54,249 nucleotides of DNA from assembly GCA_022823165.1 (NCBI GenBank), contig JAJDXR010000016.1, positions 1 to 54,249 on the forward strand, read 5' to 3'. The position numbers and the translations under genes are program-made. Numbering within the stretch: the stretch's first letter is position 1; each line of letters starts with the position of its first letter. Shown here one piece after another: positions 8,787 to 16,865 of this stretch. Origin of the DNA: Anaerolineae bacterium. GTDB lineage: Bacteria > Chloroflexota > Anaerolineae > Aggregatilineales > Phototrophicaceae. A model generated the notes under the pieces. The model saw only the letters and a program-made list of their open reading frames with translations. It was not told where the DNA came from and did no database searches.

Positions 8787-8872
8787 TTCACCACAAATAC
8801 ACGACGGGCGCAAAGACAGGCATATTCATACGCTTCTCTGTGCCCTCATTCCGACTCTGTGAACTCTGTGGC
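8787..8872. repeat. CTCTGTG-family intergenic element with inverted arms
   Basis: The left arm near 8787-8815 (TTCACCACAAATACACG type) and the right arm at 8834-8872 (CTCTGTG...CTCTGTGAACTCTGTGG) face each other. This is one of at least five such elements in the window. It lies in the 249-base gap before the acyl-CoA ligase gene. Confidence 0.5.
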
Positions 8873-8994
8873 AAAGCGTGACCGATTCGCCTGCTCCCTC
8901 TGCTTCCCCTGCCGCTTTGCATCTGCGGCGGGCGGCTGAATGTGCTAAAGTGGTAGCGCTCGCTTGACAAGGAAATCGCCGGTGGAGGCGCCAC

Positions 8995-10617
8995 ATGCTG
9001 CACGGTCTTATGATGGATTATCCCCTGACCTTATCGACCATTGTCGAGCACGCCAATCGCATGACCCCGCGCAAGACAATCAAGACCAAATTGCCCCACG
9101 GCGGCTGGCATGAATACAGCTATGCCGACTTCTGCGGGCGGGTCAGGCGGCTGGGCAATGTGCTGGAGCGCCTGGGCGTTGCGCCCGGCGACCGCGTGGC
9201 CACCTTCGCCTGGAACAATTACCAGCATCTGGAATGCTACTTTAGCATCCCCGGCGCCGGCGCGGTCATTCACACGCTGAACATCCGCCTCTCGCAGGAG
9301 CAGCTCAAATTCATCATCGACCACGCCGAAGACAAGGTCATCATCGTCGACGGCTCGCTGCTGCCGCTGATCAAGCCCATCGCCGATCAACTGAAGACTG
9401 TCGAGCATTTTGTGGTCTTCAACCACGACGACAGCCAGCCAATCGACCTGCCGAACCTGTCATTTTACGAGGACCTGATGGCAGCCGCCGGCGCCGACTA
9501 CGAGTGGCGCTGCGCTGACGAGAACATGGCGCTGGGCTTGTGTTACACCAGCGGCACCACCGGCATGCCAAAAGGCGTCTTGTACAGTCACCGCTCCATG
9601 ATGCTGCACACGCTGGGGGTCTTGCAGGCGGCGGCGCTGGGTCCCACCGAAGCCGATGTGGTGCTGCCGGTCGTGCCCCAATTTCACGCCATGGCCTGGG
9701 GTTTGCCCTACGCCTGCGCCTGGGTCGGCGCGACCATCATCATGCCCGGTCCCCACCTACAGCCCGAGCCGCTGGCGCAGATGATCGAGAGCGAGCGCGT
9801 CAGCATCGCCGCCGGCGTACCCACCATCTGGAACGGCTTGTACCACGAGCTGCGCCAGAATCCGCGCGATATCTCGTCGATAACCCAGCTGGTGGTCGGC
9901 GGCTCCGCCATGCCGCGCGGGCTGATCGAAGCCTACGAGCGCGACCTCCATGTCAATGTCGTACACGCCTGGGGCATGACCGAGCTGTCGCCAATCGGCA
10001 GTGTGGCCAAATTGCAGACGCAGCACCAAGCGCTGGACGCGGCCGGCCGCTGGGACATCAAAGCCAAGCAGGGCTACTTCGTGCCCGGCGTGGACGCGCG
10101 CATAATCGGCGAAGATGGCAGCGAACTACCCTGGGATGGCGCGACCATGGGCGAGCTGCAAGTGCGCGGCTACTGGGTGGCCGGGCAATACTTCAAACTG
10201 GAAGACGACCCCGATCACTTCACGGACGACGGCTGGTTTCGCACCGGCGATGTTGTGACCATCGACGCCAACGGCTACATGACCATCACCGACCGCACCA
10301 AAGACCTGGTCAAAAGCGGCGGCGAATGGATCTCGTCGGTCGACCTGGAAAATATGCTGATGTCACACCCTGATGTGCGGGAAGCGGCTGTCATCGCCAT
10401 CGCCGACGAGACCTGGGGCGAGCGGCCACTGGCGGTGCTGGTCCCGCTGGAAGGCGACTGCGACGAAGCGGCGCTGAACGCCTGGCTGCTGCAGCATTTT
10501 CCCAAGTTCTGGCTGCCGGACCGCTATGTGACCGTCGCCGACATCCCCAAGACCGGCGTCGGCAAAATGGACAAAAAACTGCTGCGGCAATGGGTCGCGG
10601 ATGGGGAATGGGGGTAA
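8995..10617 (+). CDS. Acyl-CoA synthetase (AMP-forming, ANL superfamily)
   Basis: This 540-residue protein activates a carboxylic acid to its CoA thioester through an acyl-adenylate. The P-loop [12 protein letters not shown] is near residues 183-194. The [12 protein letters not shown] motif and the hinge region [17 protein letters not shown] follow. The catalytic lysine motif is [11 protein letters not shown] near the C-terminus. The start has GGAGG six bases upstream; a second ATG pair lies at 9010. It resembles medium/long-chain fatty-acid-CoA ligases of the FadD/AlkK type. Its stop is two bases before the ATG of the enolase-superfamily gene. Confidence 0.88.
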   Translation: MLHGLMMDYPLTLSTIVEHANRMTPRKTIKTKLPHGGWHEYSYADFCGRVRRLGNVLERLGVAPGDRVATFAWNNYQHLECYFSIPGAGAVIHTLNIRLSQEQLKFIIDHAEDKVIIVDGSLLPLIKPIADQLKTVEHFVVFNHDDSQPIDLPNLSFYEDLMAAAGADYEWRCADENMALGLCYTSGTTGMPKGVLYSHRSMMLHTLGVLQAAALGPTEADVVLPVVPQFHAMAWGLPYACAWVGATIIMPGPHLQPEPLAQMIESERVSIAAGVPTIWNGLYHELRQNPRDISSITQLVVGGSAMPRGLIEAYERDLHVNVVHAWGMTELSPIGSVAKLQTQHQALDAAGRWDIKAKQGYFVPGVDARIIGEDGSELPWDGATMGELQVRGYWVAGQYFKLEDDPDHFTDDGWFRTGDVVTIDANGYMTITDRTKDLVKSGGEWISSVDLENMLMSHPDVREAAVIAIADETWGERPLAVLVPLEGDCDEAALNAWLLQHFPKFWLPDRYVTVADIPKTGVGKMDKKLLRQWVADGEWG

Positions 10618-10619
10618 AC

Positions 10620-11801
10620 ATGAAAATAACAGGCATTCGCTCGACCGTATTCGAACACCGGATGGATCGCGCCATCGGTGACGCCAACAACCCGCGTGGC
10701 CGCGACCTCAACGCCGGGCTGGCGGTCTTCCTGGAAGCTGACAACGGGCTGACCGGCGTGAGCCTGGGCAACCCCGGGCAGCAGGGCGACATCCACGCCA
10801 TGGCGCGGAATCTGCTTGTCGGGCGCGACCCGCGCGGTGTGGTCGGCTTGTGGAGGCGCATGGCCGATTTCGCCTTCAAAGGCGGCAATCGCGGCGCCGT
10901 CACCGATGTCATCGGCGCGCTGGATCTGGCGCTGTGGGACCTCAAAGCCAAAGCCAATGACGAGCCGCTCTGGAAGACGCTGGGCGCCAGCAGCCGCGCC
11001 GTCAAAGCCTACGCCAGCGGTATTGACCTCTGCCTGAGCGACGACGAAATCCGCGAGTTCTACACGCGCCAGGCGAGCCGCGGCATCCGCATCGGCAAGC
11101 TCAAGGTCGGGCTGGACCGCGAGGGCGATCTGCGGCGCATCGGCATCATGAAAGAGGCGCTGGCCACTTCGGGGCGCCAGCCCATCCTGCTCATCGACTC
11201 CAACGAATACTGGTCGCCCAAACAGGCCATTCAGCACATCCGCTATTTCGAGCGCCATCACGACATCTTCTGGGCTGAGGAGCCGGCGCGGCGCTGGGAT
11301 TACAGCGGCTTGCGCCAGGTCTCGCGCGCGGTGAACGCCGCCGTCGCCACCGGCGAAAACCTTGATGACGCGGCCGACTTCCGCGCGCTGATCGCCCACG
11401 AAGCGGCCGACATCTTGCAGATCGGCGTGGGCACGGGCGGCATCACCGGCGCGCTGCGCGTGGCGGCAATGGCCGACGGCTTCGACCTGCCGGTGTCAGT
11501 GATGAATTGTCCCGGCAACTACATGGCGCATCTGGCCGCCGTGATCCCCAATCACATCTGGATGGAAGTGGTCGATGCCGGGCGCGATGTCGTCTTTCAA
11601 CACGACAGCCGCGTCGAGGACGGCTACATCATCCTGGGCGATTCGCCGGGCAATGGCATCCAGTTCGACGCCGAGAAACTTGAGGAATATAGTGTCACTC
11701 AGCGCTCAGCCAGCGCGGCGCCCAGCCCCTGGGGTCGGCGGCGCGGCGCGGGTTTGCATGTGGTCGCGGATGGCGAGGCGCTGGAGTCGGGGGAGGAGTA
11801 G
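10620..11801 (+). CDS. Mandelate racemase / muconate lactonizing enzyme family protein
   Basis: The ATG at 10620 gives 393 residues. The frame opens at 10590, but that part lies inside the previous gene. The enolase-superfamily pattern is present: a KxK-type catalytic lysine (RIGKLKVGLD) and metal ligands in LLIDSNEYW, WAEEPARRW and ATGENLDD. Such enzymes abstract an alpha-proton from carboxylates, often dehydrating sugar acids. The ligand-binding loop does not let me name the substrate. It closes the catabolic run that starts at 5335, with which sugar-acid dehydration would fit. The C-terminal 30 residues are low-complexity and unusual. Confidence 0.82.
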   Translation: MKITGIRSTVFEHRMDRAIGDANNPRGRDLNAGLAVFLEADNGLTGVSLGNPGQQGDIHAMARNLLVGRDPRGVVGLWRRMADFAFKGGNRGAVTDVIGALDLALWDLKAKANDEPLWKTLGASSRAVKAYASGIDLCLSDDEIREFYTRQASRGIRIGKLKVGLDREGDLRRIGIMKEALATSGRQPILLIDSNEYWSPKQAIQHIRYFERHHDIFWAEEPARRWDYSGLRQVSRAVNAAVATGENLDDAADFRALIAHEAADILQIGVGTGGITGALRVAAMADGFDLPVSVMNCPGNYMAHLAAVIPNHIWMEVVDAGRDVVFQHDSRVEDGYIILGDSPGNGIQFDAEKLEEYSVTQRSASAAPSPWGRRRGAGLHVVADGEALESGEE

Positions 11802-11836
11802 ACTCTTACCAACACACTCTACACCAGCAGGCTATC

Positions 11837-12028
11837 TTATGAGTTTACTGCCTTTTCAGACCGTTTGAGCGGTGACCAAAAACTGCCTTCGTCTATAATT
11901 CCATAGGAAGGCTCTGGCTTCGGCGCAGCAGTTTTTGGCGACGGTTTACTGCCATTGCTAATGTTAGTTTGCTTGTCCGTCGGCCGTTGGACTTGATTTC
12001 CGTTTTGATTTCTATTTTTTTCTGACAT
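11837..12028 (-). CDS. Small disordered protein with KPEPSYG motif (paralogue of 12652-12939)
   Basis: The ATG at 12026-12028 (minus) is preceded by GGGAG five bases upstream and gives 63 residues; an in-frame ATG at 12049 is less likely. The protein is Asn/Gln/Lys/Pro-rich without hydrophobic segments and so probably disordered. Its N-terminus (MSEKNRNQNGNQVQ) and its motif KPEPSYGIID match the protein encoded at 12652-12939 (MLEDNQSQSENQPQ and KPAPSFGTID). I do not recognise the family. It is divergent from the membrane-protein gene at 12048, with start codons only about 20 bases apart and the two ribosome-binding sites side by side. Confidence 0.55.
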   Translation of the reverse strand: MSEKNRNQNGNQVQRPTDKQTNISNGSKPSPKTAAPKPEPSYGIIDEGSFWSPLKRSEKAVNS

Positions 12029-12047
12029 TGTATCTCCCGAGGAAATC

Positions 12048-12602
12048 ATGACTGATCAGGATACAAAACTGACTTATCAAAAACTAAGTGTATTAGAGCT
12101 ACTTAAAGCTCACATTCAATCTCAGAAAGACGCAATCAAAACTTTGGAAAATAAAGCACAACATAATTTCACCATCATCAACATTATAGCCGCGATTTTA
12201 GCGGCGCTCAACCTTGAGCTAGGAGAGACAGCGAAAGTTCAACAGATACTTATCGAACGGCCTTTACTCTCTCTAAGTCTTGCGGGTTATGCGGCGATTG
12301 TGTTTCTCTCAATCAGGGCGCTCGTACTTCGAAAGCAAGGTACAGAACCTATGACTGTATCGCTAAAAAACGCGAAAGAGTGGTCTACCTGCGAGTTGGA
12401 GCATCATTATGATATTTTGATAAAGTCGTATGTACAAATCTATGAACACAATGAAAAAATTGTTACTCAGAAAGGGAGTATGGTCCGCTGGGCTCACATA
12501 CTTATAGCTGTCGTCATCGTTCTGATAGGAGTGGAAGCATTGGGGTTGTGGCCCCAGATCGTCAACTTAGTTGAAAATGCGATAAAACTGTTCCAACGCT
12601 GA
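12048..12602 (+). CDS. Unknown membrane protein with about three transmembrane helices
   Basis: This 184-residue protein of unknown family has ribosome-binding site GAGG five bases before the ATG. An amphipathic N-terminal helix (about 10-40) leads into TM1 near 43-58 (INIIAAILAALNLEL) and TM2 near 72-90 (PLLSLSLAGYAAIVFLSIRAL). A charged helical region with conserved-looking ELEHHYDIL follows, then TM3 near 148-168 (WAHILIAVVIVLIGVEAL). The layout recalls the small helical membrane effectors of nucleotide-signalled defence systems (SLATT or Pycsar-TM types), but this is only a resemblance. The gene is AT-rich and is flanked on both sides by minus-strand genes for paralogous disordered proteins. 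Confidence 0.7.
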   Translation: MTDQDTKLTYQKLSVLELLKAHIQSQKDAIKTLENKAQHNFTIINIIAAILAALNLELGETAKVQQILIERPLLSLSLAGYAAIVFLSIRALVLRKQGTEPMTVSLKNAKEWSTCELEHHYDILIKSYVQIYEHNEKIVTQKGSMVRWAHILIAVVIVLIGVEALGLWPQIVNLVENAIKLFQR

Positions 12603-12651
12603 GGCGATCAGATTGCGGGCAATTCAACTCCAAATTAAACTCATTAAGTCG

Positions 12652-12939
12652 TCATTTCGTTTTATTGCGTTTCTCGTCAGTTTGAGATGATTTTCTGGGA
12701 GCTTCCTTCAGGTGGGTTTCAAAGGAAGGGTTTGGCTTCGGAGACGATCCAACGTTTTTCTCGAGTGCGAGAGAAGGTATGTCTTCGCTGAAATCTATGG
12801 TTCCAAAAGAAGGTGCTGGCTTCGGCTTGGATTCAACGGCTTGAAGTTTCGGCGGCGTGTTTTCACTGCTCGCGGCAGTCTGATTCTCTAATGATACCTG
12901 AGGTTGATTTTCGCTCTGACTTTGATTGTCTTCTAACAT
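12652..12939 (-). CDS. Small disordered protein with repeated KPxPSF motif
   Basis: This 95-residue protein starts at 12939 with GAGG five bases upstream. It is rich in Ser, Gln, Glu, Lys and Pro with no hydrophobic core. The motif KPAPSFGTID occurs once and KPNPSFETH a second time about 30 residues later. Both match KPEPSYGIID of the protein at 11837-12028, and the two N-termini also align. It converges on the membrane-protein gene, ending 50 bases beyond its stop. The family is unknown to me. A partner or regulator of the membrane protein is a guess from position. Confidence 0.65.
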   Translation of the reverse strand: MLEDNQSQSENQPQVSLENQTAASSENTPPKLQAVESKPKPAPSFGTIDFSEDIPSLALEKNVGSSPKPNPSFETHLKEAPRKSSQTDEKRNKTK

Positions 12940-12995
12940 GTTTACCTCGTAGAAAATACACGCCTCGCCTAAAAGAATATACGCTTGAAATACCT

Positions 12996-13169
12996 TTACA
13001 TCAAATCCCGCTGCGACTTTCCGTCTCCGCTTCTATGTCGCGCCGCCTGCTTGAACGTGCCATGCTGCGGGGATAGGTCGAGGTAAATCAGGTCGACGCA
13101 CTCATCGGGAAAGTACTCCCGATTGCGCAGGATATCGAGGTTGTCGCCGTAATAAAGCCGGTTTTTCAT
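12996..13169 (-). pseudogene. Internally deleted site-specific DNA methyltransferase
   Basis: From the ATG at 13169 (minus) the first 32 residues, MKNRLYYGDNLDILR... followed by ...DECVDLIYLD, are the classical N-terminus of a beta-class adenine/cytosine-N4 DNA methyltransferase. The catalytic PPFNS that should follow YLD is missing. The frame instead runs into SPQHGTFKQAARHRSGDG and stops after 57 residues. The tail resembles the C-terminal end of such enzymes, so a large in-frame internal deletion is likely. The product cannot be an active methylase. It sits next to the AT-rich cluster with the unknown membrane protein. Confidence 0.7.
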
Positions 13170-13255
13170 GGGAGAGTCTCGCTAATCATAAAGAAAAAGA
13201 CGACACAAAGGCCGCCTTATATATTCTGCGGGTAGCAGTTTAGGGAAACAGCTGC

Positions 13256-13483
13256 TTATCCATTGGGCGGATAGGGGTCGTTTCCGTAGCTATTTCGTTC
13301 GCGAATCTTGCCATCGCGACCATGAATAAAGACTTCAGAACCTTGATTGCGCGCAATGTCTCTCGCGGCTTCAAATGCCTCTTCTTGCGTTGATTTTACA
13401 ACAGTGTCACGCGAATTTTTTTCGCCACGTACAGCCCAGCCATTATCGCGTTTGACAACGTGTTGATTTTTGCCTTTTGCCAT
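13256..13483 (-). CDS. DUF2188 domain protein
   Basis: The ATG at 13481-13483 follows AGGAGG by six bases and gives 75 residues; an upstream in-frame ATG lacks this support. The sequence MAKGKNQHVVKRDNGWAVRG, then the TQEEAFEAARDIARNQ region, then VFIHGRDGKIRERNSYG covers the whole DUF2188 family. This is a small beta-beta-alpha-beta protein of unknown function, common in genomes with mobile or defence genes. It has a near-perfect housekeeping promoter just upstream. Confidence 0.88.
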   Translation of the reverse strand: MAKGKNQHVVKRDNGWAVRGEKNSRDTVVKSTQEEAFEAARDIARNQGSEVFIHGRDGKIRERNSYGNDPYPPNG

Positions 13484-13510
13484 GACATTCCTCCTATCAA
13501 CTTGACTGTG

Positions 13511-13539
13511 ATTATAGCTCCCGCGCATCAATCTGTCAA
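13511..13539 (-). promoter_or_regulatory. Consensus sigma70-type promoter of the DUF2188 gene
   Basis: On the minus strand TTGACA (13539-13534) and TATAAT (13516-13511) are separated by exactly 17 bases, a perfect consensus. Transcription would start near 13504, about 20 bases before the ATG at 13483. This is the strongest promoter I can see in the window. Confidence 0.8.
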
Positions 13540-13578
13540 CTCATGTGTTCTATTTTTCGTAACTATGCCATGGTAAAG

Positions 13579-13614
13579 AAAAAACTCTGCGCCCTCTGCG
13601 CCTCTGTGGTGAAA
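13579..13614 (+). repeat. CTCTGTG-family repeat, single arm
   Basis: Three consecutive CTCTG(C/T)G units followed by GTGGTGAAA match the right arm of the paired elements at 16599-16736 and 54053-54241. It lies just before the ThDP-enzyme gene. No left arm is apparent. Confidence 0.5.
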
Positions 13615-13669
13615 TAATCCTGTGGTAAAACTGAACCATCGCAACACTCACAACCACCAGGAGCTACGC

Positions 13670-15307
13670 ATGCCCACTCTCACCGGCGGAGAAGCCACCG
13701 TAGAAGCCCTGATCGCCCACGGCGTCGATACCCTCTTCGGCTTGCCCGGCGTCCAGAATGACTGGCTCTACAACGCCCTCTTCGACAACCGCGACCAGAT
13801 CCGCGTCATCCACACCCGCCATGAAGAAGGCGCGGCTTACATGGCTTTCGGCGCGGCCGCCGCCACCGGCCAACCCGCCGTCTTCAGCGTCGTGCCCGGG
13901 CCGGGCCTGCTCAACGCCGGCGCCGCCCTGGCCAGCGCCTACGCGACCAATGCGCCGGTCTTCTGCATCGCCGGCCAGATCCACAGCGCGCGCATTGGCA
14001 AAGGCATGGGCGATCTGCACGAGATTTCGCACCAGTCCGAAGTCCTGCGCGGCCTGACCAAATGGAGCGACCTGGCGCTGCATCCGGCCGATGCCGGGCG
14101 CAAGGTGGCGCAGGCTTTCTACGAGATGCGCTCGGGGCGGCCGCGGCCGGTGGCGCTGGAGATCCCGCCCGATGTGCTCAAGCGGCGGGCTGAAGTTCCG
14201 GAAACGCTCGCGCCCCTGACGCCTGATACGCCGCTGGTGGATGCCGGCGTCATCGAAGCGGCTGGCGAGATTCTGGGCAAAGCCGAGCGCCCCATGATAT
14301 TCGTCGGCAGCGGCGCGCAGGGCGTCAGCGCCGAAGTCACGCAATTGGCTGAGATGCTGCAAGCGCCGGTGATGGCTTATCGCACGGGCCACGGCGTTCT
14401 GGACAGCCGCAATCCGCTAAGCCTGAAATCGCCCGAAGCCCATGTCTATTATCGTTCCACCGACGTCATCATCGGCGTTGGCAGCCACATGCGCTTGCCC
14501 TTGCAGCGCTGGGGCTCGGACGAGAACTTGACGGTGATTCGCCTGGATGTCGACAGCGCGGCCACGGACCGCATCCAGAAGCCCGATCTGGCGATTGTGG
14601 CGCGGGCCGAAGAGGCCTTGCCGGCGCTGCTGGACGCGGTGGCGCGTCATAATCGGGCGCGCGCATCCCGCGCTGACGAGATGCTTGAACTGCGGACGCA
14701 GTCGGCGGCCAAGATGGCTTTCCTCGAGCCGCAGAATACCTATTCGCGCATCTTGCGTGAAGAACTGGGCGAAGACGGCATCGCGGTCATGGGCATGACC
14801 CAGGTGGCTTACGCCGCCCGCGTCAATTTCCCCGTTTATCACCCGCGCACCTGCATCACCAGCGGCTACCAGGGCACGCTCGGTTACGCTTTCCCCACCG
14901 GCTTGGGCGTCAAGGTCGCCCGGCCCGAGGCGCCGGTGATATCCATCAGCGGCGACGGCGGCTTCATGTACTGCGCCGGCGAGCTGGCGGCGGCGGTGCA
15001 GCACGGCATCCCGCTGGTGGCGCTGGTCTTCAACAATGACGCCTACGGCAATGTGCGCAAGATGCAAATCCGCGATTACGACGAGCGCGTCATCGCCAGC
15101 GATTTAGTGAATCCCGACTTCGTCAAGCTGGGCGAGGCCTTCGGCGCCAACGCTTTCCGCGCCGAGACCGAGCAGCAACTGCGCCAGGCGCTGCGCTATG
15201 GCTTCAAGAGCGACCTGCCCACCCTCATTGATGTGCCCATGGGCGATACGCCCAGCTTCGACAGCATCTATGATCAGGGCCGCGTTCGTCCGCCGCGCCC
15301 AAGCTGA
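13670..15307 (+). CDS. Thiamine diphosphate-dependent enzyme, acetolactate synthase-like
   Basis: The ATG at 13670, with AGGAG six bases upstream, gives 545 residues. The three-domain ThDP fold is complete. The N-terminal pyrimidine-binding domain carries the cofactor-activating glutamate in HTRHEEGAAYMA, and a central domain follows (about 190-330). The C-terminal pyrophosphate-binding domain has GDGGFMYCAGELAAA ending in the family NN (VFNNDAYG). It resembles IlvB-like or benzoylformate-decarboxylase-like proteins annotated as ThDP-binding protein. At 545 residues it is shorter than IolD, so I do not assign it to the inositol pathway. The next gene starts within 20 bases. Confidence 0.85.
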   Translation: MPTLTGGEATVEALIAHGVDTLFGLPGVQNDWLYNALFDNRDQIRVIHTRHEEGAAYMAFGAAAATGQPAVFSVVPGPGLLNAGAALASAYATNAPVFCIAGQIHSARIGKGMGDLHEISHQSEVLRGLTKWSDLALHPADAGRKVAQAFYEMRSGRPRPVALEIPPDVLKRRAEVPETLAPLTPDTPLVDAGVIEAAGEILGKAERPMIFVGSGAQGVSAEVTQLAEMLQAPVMAYRTGHGVLDSRNPLSLKSPEAHVYYRSTDVIIGVGSHMRLPLQRWGSDENLTVIRLDVDSAATDRIQKPDLAIVARAEEALPALLDAVARHNRARASRADEMLELRTQSAAKMAFLEPQNTYSRILREELGEDGIAVMGMTQVAYAARVNFPVYHPRTCITSGYQGTLGYAFPTGLGVKVARPEAPVISISGDGGFMYCAGELAAAVQHGIPLVALVFNNDAYGNVRKMQIRDYDERVIASDLVNPDFVKLGEAFGANAFRAETEQQLRQALRYGFKSDLPTLIDVPMGDTPSFDSIYDQGRVRPPRPS

Positions 15308-15324
15308 GCCGCGCCGTGTCGCCA

Positions 15325-16155
15325 ATGGTCATTCCGCCGGATTCGGCGCTGTACGCGTCTTTTGCCCGGCTGCTGGAGCGCGCCGACTTGGTCTTCTTCG
15401 CCGGCCTGCCTGGCGTGGGCAAGAGCCTGCTGCTTCAGCAAATGGCGCTGATGGCGGCCGCCGCAGGGCGCAGCCTGACGCTGCTGCAATGGGATGTGGC
15501 CCGTCATCCCTTTGAAACGCCGCGCTACCCGCTGGTAGACGGCGCCACCCACCCGCTGGTGATTCGAGCCGTCGGCCATTGGTCGCGCGGGGCGATTGTA
15601 AAATGGGCGGACGCGCGCGCTGAAAACGACTTGCTGCTGGGCGAGGCGCCGCTGATTGGCGGGCGCTTCATGCAGCTTGTCCGGCCCGCTGATGACGCCG
15701 CCGAAGCGCTGCTGAGCGACGAACGCGCGCGCTTTCTGTTGCCGGTGCCGTCGATTGAGCTGCGCGCCCATATCGAATCGCAGCGGAGGCGATCCATCGC
15801 CGCGCCCCGCCACGACAACGAAGCCCACGATGCGCCGCCGGACTTGCTGCGGGCGCTCTGGCGGGATTTGCATCAAGTGGCTCTTCAACTGGGGCTGGCG
15901 GACACCGCTGAAGACGCCGACCCTGCCTATTCGCCGGAGATTTACGCTGCGGTTTATCGCCAGCTCTTGCGGCATCGCCATATCGAGCAAGTAGACCTGC
16001 GCCGCCCACTGCCCGCCGCGACCTCCGTCTATGACGGCTTGGACGCCCTGCCACAACTCCGCGCCAACCCGGCGGAAGCGGCCGCCATCATGGCGAAGCT
16101 GGAAGCCGCGCCGCCGGGTGCCGAGCAAGCCTGGTATGACGTCCAGACCGTTTAG
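15325..16155 (+). CDS. P-loop NTPase / kinase-like protein of unknown function
   Basis: This protein has about 276 residues from the ATG at 15325; a GTG at 15316 is an alternative start, and neither has a clear ribosome-binding site. The Walker A motif GLPGVGKS lies at about 27-34 and is followed by a hydrophobic helix (LLLQQMALMAAAAG). No clear Walker B is visible. The rest is not recognisable. It is directly downstream of the ThDP enzyme and so probably cotranscribed. Its stop codon overlaps the stop codon of the convergent Rid-family gene by three bases. A small-molecule kinase or an ATPase chaperone are equally possible. Confidence 0.65.
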   Translation: MVIPPDSALYASFARLLERADLVFFAGLPGVGKSLLLQQMALMAAAAGRSLTLLQWDVARHPFETPRYPLVDGATHPLVIRAVGHWSRGAIVKWADARAENDLLLGEAPLIGGRFMQLVRPADDAAEALLSDERARFLLPVPSIELRAHIESQRRRSIAAPRHDNEAHDAPPDLLRALWRDLHQVALQLGLADTAEDADPAYSPEIYAAVYRQLLRHRHIEQVDLRRPLPAATSVYDGLDALPQLRANPAEAAAIMAKLEAAPPGAEQAWYDVQTV

Positions 16156-16571
16156 GCGCGCTCGTCGGGGATCACGGCGAAGACATCAATCTCGAAATCG
16201 GCATAGGGCTTGCCCAATGCGCTGATGACCACGCCGGTCGAGCAGGGGTGGACATCGGGCATGTGGCGCGCCAGCACCGGATACACCAAATCGCGATAGG
16301 CTGCGTCAGTGACGTAGGTCGTGATTTTGCAGATGTCTTCCATGCGCGCGCCGGCCGCTTCCAGGATGATCTTGACATTCTTCATGGCGTTGTCGGCTTG
16401 GGCGGCCGGGTCGCCTTCGCCCACGAAACCGCTGCCGTCCATGGTCAAGCCGGTCTGCCCCTCGACGAAAACCAGATTGCCGGCCCGCACCGCTTTGCAG
16501 GTGCGGTAGTCGATATCGGGGAAGATATTGCCACCCTTGCTGGTCTTGGGCATGATGCGTTGATGCGCCAT
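16152..16571 (-). CDS. Rid family (YjgF/YER057c/UK114) protein
   Basis: The ATG at 16571 follows GAGG by seven bases and gives 139 residues, the usual length of the family. The core GNLVFVEGQTGLTMDG, the AQADNAMKNVKIILEAAG helix and the ITTYVTD segment are typical. In the region that carries the substrate-binding arginine of RidA (PARS in canonical members) this protein reads HPCSTGVV. It therefore probably belongs to a non-RidA subgroup and may not be an imine deaminase. It is convergent with the P-loop gene and the two stop codons overlap. Confidence 0.82.
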   Translation of the reverse strand: MAHQRIMPKTSKGGNIFPDIDYRTCKAVRAGNLVFVEGQTGLTMDGSGFVGEGDPAAQADNAMKNVKIILEAAGARMEDICKITTYVTDAAYRDLVYPVLARHMPDVHPCSTGVVISALGKPYADFEIDVFAVIPDERA

Positions 16572-16598
16572 TTTGTGCCTCCTCTCTGTTATGGACTT

Positions 16599-16736
16599 AG
16601 CCACCGAGTACACTGAGTATACCGAGTGCCGGGTGAGTTGACTTCCGTCCGCTGAAAGGCGAAGCTGGTTTGTCGCGCTGACTTTTCAGGGTTCAGTTGG
16701 ACAAGAAAAATCTCTGTGCCTCTGTGTCGGTGGTGA
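16599..16736. repeat. CTCGGTG/CTCTGTG element with inverted arms
   Basis: The left arm at 16599-16631 (CCACCGAGTACACTGAG type) and the right arm at 16710-16736 (CTCTGTGCCTCTGTGTCGG then TGGTGAG) are inverted relative to each other around about 80 bases. It lies between the Rid gene and the second Gfo/Idh/MocA gene. Confidence 0.55.
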
Positions 16737-16865
16737 GTGGAATTGTAGGGAGTTCACCTGCTGAATGGTTTACTGGTCAACTGCCATGCCGCATTTGCTT
16801 TGAGCATCCGCGGCGATAATCGGCTAGAATGCGGCGAGTTGCGATTTGGACGCGGGGACCGGAAT

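Noticed and set aside
13670..15307. Calling the ThDP enzyme IolD to complete the inositol pathway
   Set aside because: It is about 545 residues, shorter than IolD, lacks clear IolD features and is 7 kb from iolC/iolB in a separate unit.
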